Assembly: GCA_030653385.1 (NCBI GenBank)
Contig: JAURZM010000076.1
Coordinates: forward strand, 62,001-126,000
Reading direction: 5' to 3'
Source: Rubrivivax sp.
Lineage (GTDB): Bacteria; Pseudomonadota; Gammaproteobacteria; Burkholderiales; Burkholderiaceae_C
Length of the DNA stretch: 64,000 nucleotides
The position numbers and the translations under genes are program-made. Positions 1 to 7,733 of this stretch are shown piece after piece (within the stretch, counting starts at the first letter, position 1; every line of letters starts with the position of its first letter). Under the pieces are notes generated by a model. It was not told where the DNA came from. It was given only the letters and a program-made list of their open reading frames with translations, and searched no databases.

Positions 1-1
1 G

Positions 2-1204
2 GTGCTGGCGCTGGACTGGTTCCTGCTTCCGATCTTTCCGCTCTTCTACGCATGGCCGCTGGGTGCGGTGTGGGGCCTGGTGGCGGGCAGCACGCTGCTG
101 CTGCTGGCACTGCCCTGGCTGCCGCCGCGCCGCGCGGGCCACGCCAATCAGCTGACGATGCACCCCGGCGCCGTGCGTGTGGTCGCTCGCGCGGGCGAGA
201 CACTGCTGGAAGCCGGGCTGCGCGCAGGTGTGGCCCTGCCGTACGACTGCCGCGCCGGCGGGTGTGGTCTGTGCCTGTGCACGGTGCACCAGGGGCGGGT
301 CGATCCCGGCCCCTACCAGGCCGCCGTGCTGACCGAGGCGATGCGTGCACGTGGCCAGGCGTTGATGTGCTGCGCGGTGGCGCTGGAAGACGTCGAGCTC
401 GAGATCGAAGGTGTGGCCGAGCTTGCCCGCGGCGAGTCCGCCGCTGCGCCGGTCCGCTGGCGTGCAGAGGTGCGGAGCATGGAGCGTCTGGCGCCCGACC
501 TGATGCGCCTGCACATCGCCTTGCCCGAAGGCCAGCACCTGGGCTTCGTCGCCGGCCAGTACATCAACATCCTGCTCGATGACGGTGCCAGGCGCGCCTT
601 TTCGTTCGCCAACGCCCCGGCCGACCCCGGGGCCACGCCCTCCACAGCAGGCGACGTGATCGAACTGCACGTGAGGCGGATCCCCGGTGGGCGGTTCACG
701 GGGCATGTTTTCGAAGGCATGAAGCCGGGCGACACGGTCGAGTTCGAAGGCCCGCTGGGCCGCTTCGCCATGAACGACAGCGAGCGCCCGATCCTGTTCG
801 TGGCCGGCGCCACCGGCTTTGCGCCGATCAAGAGCATCCTCGAAGACAACTTCCGCCGCGGCGTGCGGCGGCCGATGCGGCTGTACTGGGGCGTGCAAAC
901 GCAGGCTGACCTGTACCTGCTGGACCTGCTGCAGCGCTGGCAGCGTGAACACACCAACTTCGAGTTTGTGCCGGTGCTGTCGCAGGCCGACGGCGACACC
1001 GCATGGACCGGCCGGCGCGGCCTCGTGCACCAGGCGATGCTCGAAGACCACCCCGACCTTCGTGGCCACGAGGTCTACGCCTGCGGTTCGGTGCGCATGG
1101 TCGAGGCCGCCGTGCCGGACTTCCTGGCCCACGGGCTCGAGGAGCAATTCTGCTTCTCCGACGCCTTCGTGCCCAGCGGCACCGCGTCTGTCCGCGCTGC
1201 CTAG
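2..1204 (+). CDS. Ferredoxin/FAD/NAD reductase, N-terminus cut by window edge
   Basis: C-terminal 400 residues of an electron-transfer flavoprotein of the oxygenase-reductase type. The visible part starts with a hydrophobic stretch (residues 6-40, likely the end of a membrane region), then a plant-type [2Fe-2S] domain with C83, C88, C91 and a fourth cysteine at 123/124, then an FAD-binding barrel (about 150-260, RAFSFANAP motif) and an NAD-binding lobe (about 260-390, FVAGATGFAPIKS). No start with a ribosome site is visible, so the gene probably begins upstream. Its stop overlaps the stop of the convergent ubiT by three bases. The family passes electrons from NAD(P)H to an iron-sulfur acceptor; the partner here is unknown. 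A reductase fused to a membrane domain is the most likely full form. Confidence 0.75.
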   Translation: MLALDWFLLPIFPLFYAWPLGAVWGLVAGSTLLLLALPWLPPRRAGHANQLTMHPGAVRVVARAGETLLEAGLRAGVALPYDCRAGGCGLCLCTVHQGRVDPGPYQAAVLTEAMRARGQALMCCAVALEDVELEIEGVAELARGESAAAPVRWRAEVRSMERLAPDLMRLHIALPEGQHLGFVAGQYINILLDDGARRAFSFANAPADPGATPSTAGDVIELHVRRIPGGRFTGHVFEGMKPGDTVEFEGPLGRFAMNDSERPILFVAGATGFAPIKSILEDNFRRGVRRPMRLYWGVQTQADLYLLDLLQRWQREHTNFEFVPVLSQADGDTAWTGRRGLVHQAMLEDHPDLRGHEVYACGSVRMVEAAVPDFLAHGLEEQFCFSDAFVPSGTASVRAA

Positions 1205-1677
1205 GACGCCCTCAGCGGCCAGAGCGGGCCGATCGCGTCGAGCGTGTTCTTCAGCACCAGGCCGAGCTCGGTGTCGCCCTCCATGACCAGGGCGCGGTCG
1301 AAGAACAGGCGGTCGGCGTCGTCCTGGCCCCGCACCAGGCGCCACAGCGCGAGTGCCTGGGCGCGCACCACCAGCGCGGCGGGCTGGTGTGCGTTTGCCA
1401 CCTCGAAGCCGCGCGCGCCGAGTTGGAGCCGCACGCGCAGGCCGGGCTCGATCAGCTCGATCTCGACGCAATGCCCGCCGAGCAGCTGGCGCTGGGTTTC
1501 GTCCAGACGCGGCAGCAGCAGTCGGTCGAGCAGTCGGGCCAGCACGAACGAAGGCGGTTCGGTGGGCAGCCGGCGCAGCAGGCCCTGCAGGTGGCGTGCT
1601 GCGCCGGCCACCAGAGGCGGCAGCGGCAACGTGCCGGTGGGTGGCGTCGGTTGCGCCGCGGGGTGAGGCCGGTTCAT
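1201..1677 (-). CDS. ubiT: UbiT-like SCP2-domain accessory factor of anaerobic ubiquinone synthesis
   Basis: A 158-residue protein with an SCP2-type lipid-binding fold (about residues 25-140), the hallmark of UbiT (formerly YhbT). In Escherichia coli UbiT works with UbiU and UbiV so that ubiquinone can be made without oxygen, probably by binding the hydrophobic intermediates. The start ATG overlaps the ubiV stop as ATGA, so the two are translationally coupled. The order ubiU-ubiV-ubiT is the conserved one in proteobacteria that respire both with and without oxygen. Identification rests on fold pattern and neighbours together. Confidence 0.85.
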   Translation of the reverse strand: MNRPHPAAQPTPPTGTLPLPPLVAGAARHLQGLLRRLPTEPPSFVLARLLDRLLLPRLDETQRQLLGGHCVEIELIEPGLRVRLQLGARGFEVANAHQPAALVVRAQALALWRLVRGQDDADRLFFDRALVMEGDTELGLVLKNTLDAIGPLWPLRAS

Positions 1678-2639
1678 GTGATTTCCATCGACAGGACCAC
1701 GGCCTGTTGCCCCGGCCTGCGCCGCGCGTAGCCATCGACCAGCGCACCCGGCAGGCCCAGCGTCTGCAGCTCGGCAAGCGCAGGCGCAAGTGGCGCGTCT
1801 GCATTGAGCACGTCGTCGAAGAGTTCCGTCACGCGCGCGAAGCCGCGGCTGCACGGCGACAAGCGCAGCCGCTGCACGCCGGCGACCTGGAGCAGTTCCC
1901 CTGCACCCAGCAGGCACTGCACAGCGGCCGACTGCGTCTGCGTGCCGTTCAGCACCAGGAACGGCTCGCCCTCGCTGGTGGCCAGCGGCAGGCCGTCGTC
2001 GTCATCGCGGCAGCGAAAACCGCATTCGTCCTTCTTCAGACGATGGTGGCGCGCCGTGAAACACCGTGCCGAAAACGCGAGCGGCATGCGGCCAAAGGCG
2101 AACACCTCAGTCTCGAGCGGCCCTGCCGGCCCCGTGACCCGAGCCGCTGCCGGGTTGACGCGCGCCACCGCGTCGAGCGCCAGCTCCAGCGGTGGCACCC
2201 AACGCGTCGCCCCCAGCGGCGCCAGCTCGGCCAGCGCAGCGCGGCTGTACACGTTGATGTGCGGGCCGATGACAAACGGGCGCGCCTCCGCCGGCGCGCG
2301 GGCGCGCCGCGCCAGTGCCGCCAGCGCGGTGGCGTCACCGGCCTCGATCAGGAACTCGTCCTGCTCGGCCAGCCGGCGCACGCTGCGCTGCTCGGCTTCG
2401 CCCATCACCAGCGCCTGCGTCGCCAGCACCACTTGCTTGCCGCAGGCACGCAAGTCGCGCGCCAGTGCCATCCAGTCGTCGAACTTGAACTCGTTGCGGC
2501 GGGAGCACACCAGTTCCCCCAACACGACGGTGTCGGCCCGGCCCTCGGCCACGGCGGCGTAGAAGGCCATGGTCTGCGGGCGCGGCCACCAGTACAGCAG
2601 GGGGCCAACGGTCAGACCGAAGCGGCGGTGGGCGGGCAT
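1674..2639 (-). CDS. ubiV: UbiV, oxygen-independent ubiquinone hydroxylation (U32 family)
   Basis: A 321-residue U32-family protein. Four cysteines, C45, C193, C206 and C210 (the last two within KKDECGFRC), match the [4Fe-4S] ligand pattern of E. coli UbiV. With UbiU it forms the complex that hydroxylates the ubiquinone ring using prephenate rather than oxygen. The chosen ATG has an AGGGGA ribosome site five bases upstream; an in-frame ATG at 2672 overlaps the ubiU stop (TGATG) and would add 11 residues. The stop overlaps ubiT. Presence of this system fits a cell that needs ubiquinone while respiring nitrate. Confidence 0.93.
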   Translation of the reverse strand: MPAHRRFGLTVGPLLYWWPRPQTMAFYAAVAEGRADTVVLGELVCSRRNEFKFDDWMALARDLRACGKQVVLATQALVMGEAEQRSVRRLAEQDEFLIEAGDATALAALARRARAPAEARPFVIGPHINVYSRAALAELAPLGATRWVPPLELALDAVARVNPAAARVTGPAGPLETEVFAFGRMPLAFSARCFTARHHRLKKDECGFRCRDDDDGLPLATSEGEPFLVLNGTQTQSAAVQCLLGAGELLQVAGVQRLRLSPCSRGFARVTELFDDVLNADAPLAPALAELQTLGLPGALVDGYARRRPGQQAVVLSMEIT

Positions 2640-2671
2640 GCGGATCCCCTGGGTGTGTGAAGCGTGCACCA

Positions 2672-3679
2672 TCAACGCCACGGCCGGTCGTAGGCGCCGA
2701 GCGTGTGCTGCTGGCCCTCGGCCCAGCGCGCCAGCTTCGTGTTCCAGGCCGGCTGCACCGCCCAGCGTGCGTCCGATGCGGCGTGGTCGATCGCGGTGCG
2801 CCAGACCCCGGTGACCTCGGCCACGTAGCTGGCGCTGCGCTGCCGGCCTTCGATCTTGATGGCGGCAACGCCGGCTTCGATCAACTGCGGCAGCAGGGCC
2901 AGCGTGTTCAGGCTGGTCGGCTCCTCGAGCGCGTAGTCGAGCTCGCCATCGACGACAAACCGGCCCTTGCACAGCGTTGGGTAGCCCCGAGGCTCGTTGG
3001 CTGCATAACGGTCGATCAGCATGCCACCCAGGCGTGCCTCGACGCCGGCGGGGGTCTGCTCCCAGCGCACCGCCGACGCCGGCGAGCAGACACCGGCGTT
3101 GTTGGGCGAACTGCCGGTGACGTAGGACGACAGGGCGCAACGCCCCTCGACCATCACGCACAGGCTGCCAAAACCGAAGACCTCGATCTCGGCCTCGGTG
3201 TGGCGGGCGAGGTGTTGCACCTGCGACAGCGTCAGCACACGCGGCAGCACTGCGCGCCGGATGCCGTAGCGCTCGCGGTAGAACTCGATGGCTTCGGCGC
3301 TGGTGGCCGATGCCTGGACCGACAGGTGCAGCGGAAGTTGCGGGTGCCGCGCCCTCGCGTAGGCCATGACCGCCATGTCGGCGACGATCAGCGCGTCGGC
3401 GCCGAGCGCCGCGGCGCGGTCCACCGCGCGCTCCCAGGGGGTGCTGTCGAGCGCGTCGGCAAAGGTGTTGAGCGCCATCAGGACCCGGCGGCCGCGGGCA
3501 TGAGCGTAGCGCACGCCGTCACGCACCTGCCGGTCGTCGAAGTTCAGGCCCGCGAAGTTGCGCGCGTTGGTGGCGTCCTTCAGACCGAGGTAGACGGCGT
3601 CGGCGCCCGCGTCCACGGCCAGCTGCAGGGCACGCAGCGAGCCCGCCGGGCAGACGAGCTGCGGCGCCGCACGGCTCAC
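2672..3679 (-). CDS. ubiU: UbiU, oxygen-independent ubiquinone hydroxylation (U32 family)
   Basis: A 335-residue U32-family protein, close in length to E. coli UbiU (331). The typical N-terminal LVCPAGSL block, NARNFAGLNF and the cysteines C174, C181, C198 and C237 correspond to the four [4Fe-4S] ligands of UbiU, including the YPTLCKGR block. It partners UbiV in ring hydroxylation during anaerobic ubiquinone synthesis. The start is GTG, eight bases after the stop of the DUF2249 gene; no ATG lies near the conserved N-terminus, and an upstream in-frame extension runs through the DUF2249 gene and is not credible. Confidence 0.92.
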   Translation of the reverse strand: MSRAAPQLVCPAGSLRALQLAVDAGADAVYLGLKDATNARNFAGLNFDDRQVRDGVRYAHARGRRVLMALNTFADALDSTPWERAVDRAAALGADALIVADMAVMAYARARHPQLPLHLSVQASATSAEAIEFYRERYGIRRAVLPRVLTLSQVQHLARHTEAEIEVFGFGSLCVMVEGRCALSSYVTGSSPNNAGVCSPASAVRWEQTPAGVEARLGGMLIDRYAANEPRGYPTLCKGRFVVDGELDYALEEPTSLNTLALLPQLIEAGVAAIKIEGRQRSASYVAEVTGVWRTAIDHAASDARWAVQPAWNTKLARWAEGQQHTLGAYDRPWR

Positions 3680-3686
3680 GCCCGCT

Positions 3687-3992
3687 TCAGCCCCCGCCAC
3701 AGCCGCAACCGCCGCCGCCACCACCGCAGCCCAGCGTGGTTCCGCCGGCAGTGCCGGCGGCAATGCGGGACAAGCGCACATGCCAGCGCGCGGGGCCACT
3801 TTGCAGGTACTGCCATGCGAACTGCCCGCCCCGTGTCTTCTCGAACTGCATGTACAAGGGGACCGGGTCGTGGTCGTTGAGCAGCTCGAAGCTCTCTCCC
3901 GGCGCCAGCCCGTCGAAGGTGCCGAAGATCAGCGGGTGGCGCTGTGCGGGCGCGATGGTGCGGACGTCGATCAACTCGGTGGCGATGGCCAT
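3687..3992 (-). CDS. DUF2249 protein with Gly/Cys-rich tail
   Basis: A 101-residue protein whose first 75 residues are a DUF2249 domain (DVRTIAPAQRHPLIFGTFD, then LLNDHDPVPLYMQF). This domain is common in denitrifiers but its biochemical role is not established. The C-terminus is unusual: residues 84-101 are almost all glycine with C89, C96 and C98, which could bind a metal. The ATG has an AAGGA ribosome site eight bases upstream. It is the first gene of the ubiUVT operon, with an FNR-type box about 70 bases before the start. A role in metal or nitric-oxide handling is possible but only inferred. Confidence 0.8.
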   Translation of the reverse strand: MAIATELIDVRTIAPAQRHPLIFGTFDGLAPGESFELLNDHDPVPLYMQFEKTRGGQFAWQYLQSGPARWHVRLSRIAAGTAGGTTLGCGGGGGGCGCGGG

Positions 3993-4060
3993 GACTTGTC
4001 CTTGTACTGCGGGATCCAATGGAACTGGGTCCAGCGTAGCCGCCTCCGCCAGGCTGCACC

Positions 4061-4074
4061 TTGATGCCGTTCAA
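4061..4074. promoter_or_regulatory. FNR-type box upstream of DUF2249-ubiUVT
   Basis: The sequence TTGATGCCGTTCAA matches the FNR/DNR consensus TTGAT-N4-ATCAA at nine of ten positions. Its centre is 75 bases upstream of the start codon, which would put a class II site at -41.5 for a leader of about 34 bases. Anaerobic induction of ubiUVT by an FNR-family protein makes biological sense. Found by eye; not tested. Confidence 0.6.
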
Positions 4075-4142
4075 GAAATCGGCCGTCCGATCCTTGGCGA
4101 TCGCCAGCCCAGGTGTGGCGCGTTGGCGCGCCTGTCCAAGGC

Positions 4143-4589
4143 TCAGTGCAGCACCAGCAGCGGCAGCCGGCTGTCAGCGAGAATGGCCTTGGTCTGCGAG
4201 CCGAACAGGAACTCGCCGAACGCGCCTCGGCCGAGCGCCACCATCACGATCAAATCGCAGCGGTGCCGGGTGGCCGTGACGAGGATCGCCTTGTCGATGC
4301 GCCGCACCTCGTCGAGCACGCTTTCGAAGGTGACGCCTGCAGCGCAGGCCACGGCTTCGAACTGTGCCAGCACGAGCCGGGCAGAGCCAACACTGACCTC
4401 GTCGAAGTCGTCCTCTGCGGCCTCGGCGCTGCGCCGACCGATTCGAGACCACTCGCACGACGAGCTCACCGGAGCGACGTAACCCACGATCACGGCGCCC
4501 AGCTGGCCGGCGAGGTTCACACTGGCATGCATCGCTCGAGCCGACAGTTCGCTGCCGTCGACTGGCACCAGGATGCGCTTGATCTGCAT
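4143..4589 (-). CDS. Universal stress protein (UspA family)
   Basis: A 148-residue single-domain UspA protein. It starts with KRILVPVDGSELSARAM, has the D-L-I-V-M segment near residue 115 and ends in LPLLVLH, as the family does. The usual ATP-binding loop GxxGxG(S/T) near residues 125-140 is altered (ALGRGAFGEFLFGS), though still glycine-rich and followed by the GS pair. A GGAGA ribosome site precedes the ATG. Transcribed alone, divergently from ctaA. In related bacteria such proteins are induced under low oxygen or starvation; the client process is unknown. Confidence 0.88.
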   Translation of the reverse strand: MQIKRILVPVDGSELSARAMHASVNLAGQLGAVIVGYVAPVSSSCEWSRIGRRSAEAAEDDFDEVSVGSARLVLAQFEAVACAAGVTFESVLDEVRRIDKAILVTATRHRCDLIVMVALGRGAFGEFLFGSQTKAILADSRLPLLVLH

Positions 4590-4847
4590 GGGCGTCTCCG
4601 TTGAGCGGCGGTGGGTCTCGGACAAACTTCCAGCATCGACCCTGCAGCCGGGGTCCGCGCACAGACGCAACCGCTCGCGCAACCGTAGTGGGCCGGTCCC
4701 GTCATGTCCTTGACCTGACACAAGAACGGCGCTCCGCTGCGGCGCCGGCACCCGGGGTAGACCGGCAGAATTCCGCGACCGGTGCAACCGTTTGTGCGCC
4801 GGTGGCCGCCATCGATTGCCCGGGCGGTCACGTCACGAAGGACAACA

Positions 4848-5981
4848 ATGGATCAGACCGTACCCCTGGTCGACTTTGCACCCATCGCCCGCCTGGTGCT
4901 GTTGGCGCTCATGCTCGCACTCGTGCCGCTGGCCTGGGTCTGGCTGCGCAGGCGCAGCACCCCTTCGGCAACACGGCTGGCGGCACTGACCACGCTCACG
5001 CTGTTCCTCACCTTCGATCTGATCGTCTTCGGGTCCTTCACGCGCCTGACCGACTCGGGCCTCGGCTGCCCGGACTGGCCCGGCTGCTACGGCCAGGCGA
5101 GCCCGGTCGGCGCGAGCGCGCACATCGACCAGGCGCAGACCGCGATGCCCGGCGGGCCGGTGACCTTCACCAAGGCGTGGATCGAGATGATCCACCGCTA
5201 CGCCGCCATGACGGTGGGGATGCTGATCCTTGTGATGACGGTGTTTGCCTGGCGCGAGCGCCTCAAGGTGCGGGGGATGCTGCCGTTTTCGCCGTGGTGG
5301 CCGACGCTGACGCTTGTCTGGGTGATCGTGCAGGGGCTGTTCGGCAAGTACACCGTCACGCTGAAGCTCTACCCGGCGATCGTCACGCTGCACCTGCTGG
5401 GGGGCCTGGTGCTGCTGGTGATGCTGGCGTTCCAGCACGAAGCCTTCCTGCGCCGGCCGCTCGTGTTGACCGCGCGGCTGCGGCGGGCAGCGCTGGCGGT
5501 CGGCGCCGTGCTCGGACTGCAGATTGCGCTGGGCGGCTGGGTCAGCACCAACTACGCCGTCCTGGCCTGCACCGGATTCCCGACCTGCAACGGCCAGTGG
5601 TGGCCGCAGATGGAGTTTGCGCAGGCCTTCGTCTTGCTGCGCCATCTGGGGCAGACGGGCGGTGGAGCGTTGCTGTCCTTCGAGTCGCTGGTGGGCATCC
5701 ACATGGTCCACCGCATCGCCGCGGTGGTGGCGGCAGCGGCGCTGCTGTGGCTGGCCTGGCGCCTGCGGCGCGAGGGCAACCCGACGCTGGCACGCTTTGG
5801 CCTCGGCCTGGGCCTGCTGACGCTGATGCAGGTGGCCAGCGGCTTGTCCAACGTCGTGCTCGACTGGCCCATCGTTGCGGCACTGGTGCATTCAGCGGGT
5901 GCCGCCGCGCTTGTCCTGCTGCTTGCGCTGCTGCTCGCACGCACGTGGGGAGCCGGGGTCGAGGCCCGACAAGGCACCTAA
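4848..5981 (+). CDS. ctaA: Haem A synthase (CtaA/Cox15)
   Basis: A 377-residue polytopic protein with about eight membrane spans. Conserved features include GSFTRLTDSGLGCPDWPGCYG (about residues 63-83; a double cysteine loop), histidines in IEMIHRYAAM, TLHLLGG, GIHMVHRIAA and LVHSAGAAAL, which ligate haem, and GGWVSTNYAVLACTGFPTC with the second cysteine pair. It oxidises haem O to haem A for aa3/caa3-type terminal oxidases, so the organism also respires oxygen. The ATG has an AAGGA site upstream. No cytochrome oxidase assembly gene adjoins it, so it appears to be a stand-alone transcription unit. Confidence 0.93.
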   Translation: MDQTVPLVDFAPIARLVLLALMLALVPLAWVWLRRRSTPSATRLAALTTLTLFLTFDLIVFGSFTRLTDSGLGCPDWPGCYGQASPVGASAHIDQAQTAMPGGPVTFTKAWIEMIHRYAAMTVGMLILVMTVFAWRERLKVRGMLPFSPWWPTLTLVWVIVQGLFGKYTVTLKLYPAIVTLHLLGGLVLLVMLAFQHEAFLRRPLVLTARLRRAALAVGAVLGLQIALGGWVSTNYAVLACTGFPTCNGQWWPQMEFAQAFVLLRHLGQTGGGALLSFESLVGIHMVHRIAAVVAAAALLWLAWRLRREGNPTLARFGLGLGLLTLMQVASGLSNVVLDWPIVAALVHSAGAAALVLLLALLLARTWGAGVEARQGT

Positions 5982-6028
5982 ACACCGGGCGGGCGCGCTT
6001 CAGGGCTTGGCGAACGCGCGCACGAGCC

Positions 6029-6724
6029 TCAGGCCTGGTAGGTGGCCAGCCGCCGCACGTCGGGAATGCGGATGTCCCGCCCGTCGACCTCGATCAACGC
6101 CGCCAGCTCGAGCTCACGCAGAACGCGCGAGAAGTACTCGGGCGTCAGCGACAGGCGCGAGGCGACGGTCACCTTGCTCACCGGCAGCGACACGGTGACG
6201 AGTCCGGCGCAGCCTTCGTCCGGCTCCTGATCGCGCAACAGGTAGCCGATGACCCGCTGCACGCCGCTTTGCAACGCGTAGGCCTGCACGTCGCGCACCA
6301 GGCCATGCAGTCGACGCGACAGACCGGCCAGCATGCGCAGCGCGAAACGATCGTCGCGACCGATCTCTTCAATGACCGCCGCACGCTGCACCGACAGCAG
6401 CAGCGAGTCGGCCAGCGCCTGCGCATTCACGACACAAGGCTTGCCGAGGAACATCAGCGCCTCGGCAAAACTCCCGCCCTGCGGAATCAACTCGATCACC
6501 TTCTCCTGGCCCGCTGGGGACAACATGAAGAGCTTGACCTGGCCCACCACGACCACGTGGAAGGCATCGCAGGGGTCGCCCACGCGCAGCACCATGTCGC
6601 CGCGCGCGAAGCGCCGCATCTGGCAGCCGCCCGCCAGTCGGTCGAGATGCTCGGGGTCCAGCGAGCTGAACAGCGGCAGCTGGGCCAGAAAGCGTGGGAT
6701 GTCGAAGTTGCGTGTGTCTAACAT
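6029..6724 (-). CDS. Crp/Fnr-family transcriptional regulator, DNR-like
   Basis: A 231-residue regulator with an N-terminal cyclic-nucleotide-type sensor fold (about 10-130), dimerisation helix (about 130-165) and winged helix-turn-helix. The recognition helix contains PEYFSRVLRE, carrying the E-x2-S-R triad that reads TTGA half sites. The N-terminus lacks the cysteine cluster that holds the [4Fe-4S] of FNR, so it is more like the nitric-oxide-responsive DNR/NnrR group than an oxygen sensor; the ligand is inferred. It lies 125 bases downstream of padI in the same direction, with its own FNR-type box in between, so it is probably autoregulated and may control the aromatic and ubiquinone operons. 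Confidence 0.88.
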   Translation of the reverse strand: MLDTRNFDIPRFLAQLPLFSSLDPEHLDRLAGGCQMRRFARGDMVLRVGDPCDAFHVVVVGQVKLFMLSPAGQEKVIELIPQGGSFAEALMFLGKPCVVNAQALADSLLLSVQRAAVIEEIGRDDRFALRMLAGLSRRLHGLVRDVQAYALQSGVQRVIGYLLRDQEPDEGCAGLVTVSLPVSKVTVASRLSLTPEYFSRVLRELELAALIEVDGRDIRIPDVRRLATYQA

Positions 6725-6787
6725 GGAGCGGACGCCGGTCCGGTGGGCTCAGGCAGCGCATGCTCCACCACTGCTGGCAACCGCGGC

Positions 6788-6801
6788 TTGACGCTCGTCA
6801 A
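6788..6801. promoter_or_regulatory. Perfect FNR/DNR-type palindrome, regulator promoter
   Basis: TTGACGCTCGTCAA is a perfect inverted repeat TTGAC-N4-GTCAA, the FNR/DNR architecture. Its centre lies 70 bases upstream of the start codon of the Crp/Fnr regulator, between that gene and padI. The recognition helix of the regulator has the residues that bind this half site, so autoregulation is the simplest reading. Confidence 0.75.
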
Positions 6802-6849
6802 ACTGCGGCAAGGGCCTGCCTGGCGGCCATCGCCGACCGTGCGGGCGTT

Positions 6850-7728
6850 TCAAGTCGCCCGCCGCTGCAGCCGCGCCCACCCTTCGTCGATTTCGGCCTG
6901 CAGCTCGTCGACCTGCGCTGGCTGCAGGTGGTGGTAGCGGCGCTGCACCGCCAGGTAGTCGGCGATCGGCAGTGTCTTGCCTGACTGGATCGTGTAGTGC
7001 ACCCCGTTCTCGACCTCGTACAACGGGAAGGCGCCCGAGTCCACCGCCAGGCGCGCCGTGGACAGGCCGGCATCGTCGGCCAGTCCCCAGCCGTCCAGGC
7101 AGGGGATCAGCAGATTCAGCAGGCGCAGGCCGTGCATCGCCTTCGCCTTGGCCACCTTGCGGCGCAGATCCGCCAGGTGGCTGACGCTGGCGGTGGCGAC
7201 GTAGGGAATGCCGTGCACGGCCATGATCTCCACCAGGTTCTTCTTGCGCGTGGCCTTGCCGGCGGGCGTGGAGCCGGTGCGCGCCAGATGGGGCGTGGAC
7301 GAGGACTTCTGCGCGCCGGTGTTCATGTAGCCCTCGTTGTCGAGGCAAACGTAGATGAAGTCCTCGTTGCGCTCGGCGGCAGAGGACAGGCACTGGAAGC
7401 CGATGTCGTAGGTGCCGCCGTCGCCCGCCAGCACGACCACCTGGGTTGCCTGCCGGCCCGTGGCGTTGAGCGCGCGGCGCAGGCCTGAGGCGGCGGCAGC
7501 GCTGGCCTCCAGCGTGGGCTGGTAGACCGGGATCCTCAGCGAACTGAAGGGCTGCGGCCCGGCGATGATGGCCATGCACGAGGGCGGGATCACCGCCACC
7601 GTGTCCGGCCCCAGCACCGACAGCACATGGCGCGCCGCCAGTGCGTCGATGCAGCCCGGGCACGCGGCATGGCCGGAGCACAACATCGCCGGCTCGGCGG
7701 TTGGCGGGTTCGTCAAGGTCGTCAACAT
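6850..7728 (-). CDS. padI: Phenylglyoxylate dehydrogenase beta subunit (PadI)
   Basis: A 292-residue thiamine-diphosphate-binding subunit of the 2-oxoacid:acceptor oxidoreductase family. It shows the cofactor motif GDGGTYDIG followed by DNEGYMNTG, and an N-terminal CSGHAACPGC block typical of the pyruvate:ferredoxin oxidoreductase beta chain. With PadG it decarboxylates phenylglyoxylate to benzoyl-CoA. The chosen ATG has a GAGGTG ribosome site; an ATG at 7746 would overlap padG by 13 bases but has a poor site. Substrate assignment comes from the five-subunit Pad layout and the presence of padBCD elsewhere in the window; the fold alone would also fit other aryl 2-oxoacids. Confidence 0.87.
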   Translation of the reverse strand: MLTTLTNPPTAEPAMLCSGHAACPGCIDALAARHVLSVLGPDTVAVIPPSCMAIIAGPQPFSSLRIPVYQPTLEASAAAASGLRRALNATGRQATQVVVLAGDGGTYDIGFQCLSSAAERNEDFIYVCLDNEGYMNTGAQKSSSTPHLARTGSTPAGKATRKKNLVEIMAVHGIPYVATASVSHLADLRRKVAKAKAMHGLRLLNLLIPCLDGWGLADDAGLSTARLAVDSGAFPLYEVENGVHYTIQSGKTLPIADYLAVQRRYHHLQPAQVDELQAEIDEGWARLQRRAT

Positions 7729-7733
7729 GCTCG

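Noticed and set aside
4710..4723. TTGACCTGACACAA between the stress-protein gene and ctaA as an FNR box
   Set aside because: Only seven of ten matches and 121 bases from the nearest start codon; weaker than the four reported sites and expected by chance.
5982..6028. GCGCGC-rich gap between the convergent ctaA and regulator genes as a bidirectional terminator
   Set aside because: The possible stem is short with a long loop and no T-tract on either strand.
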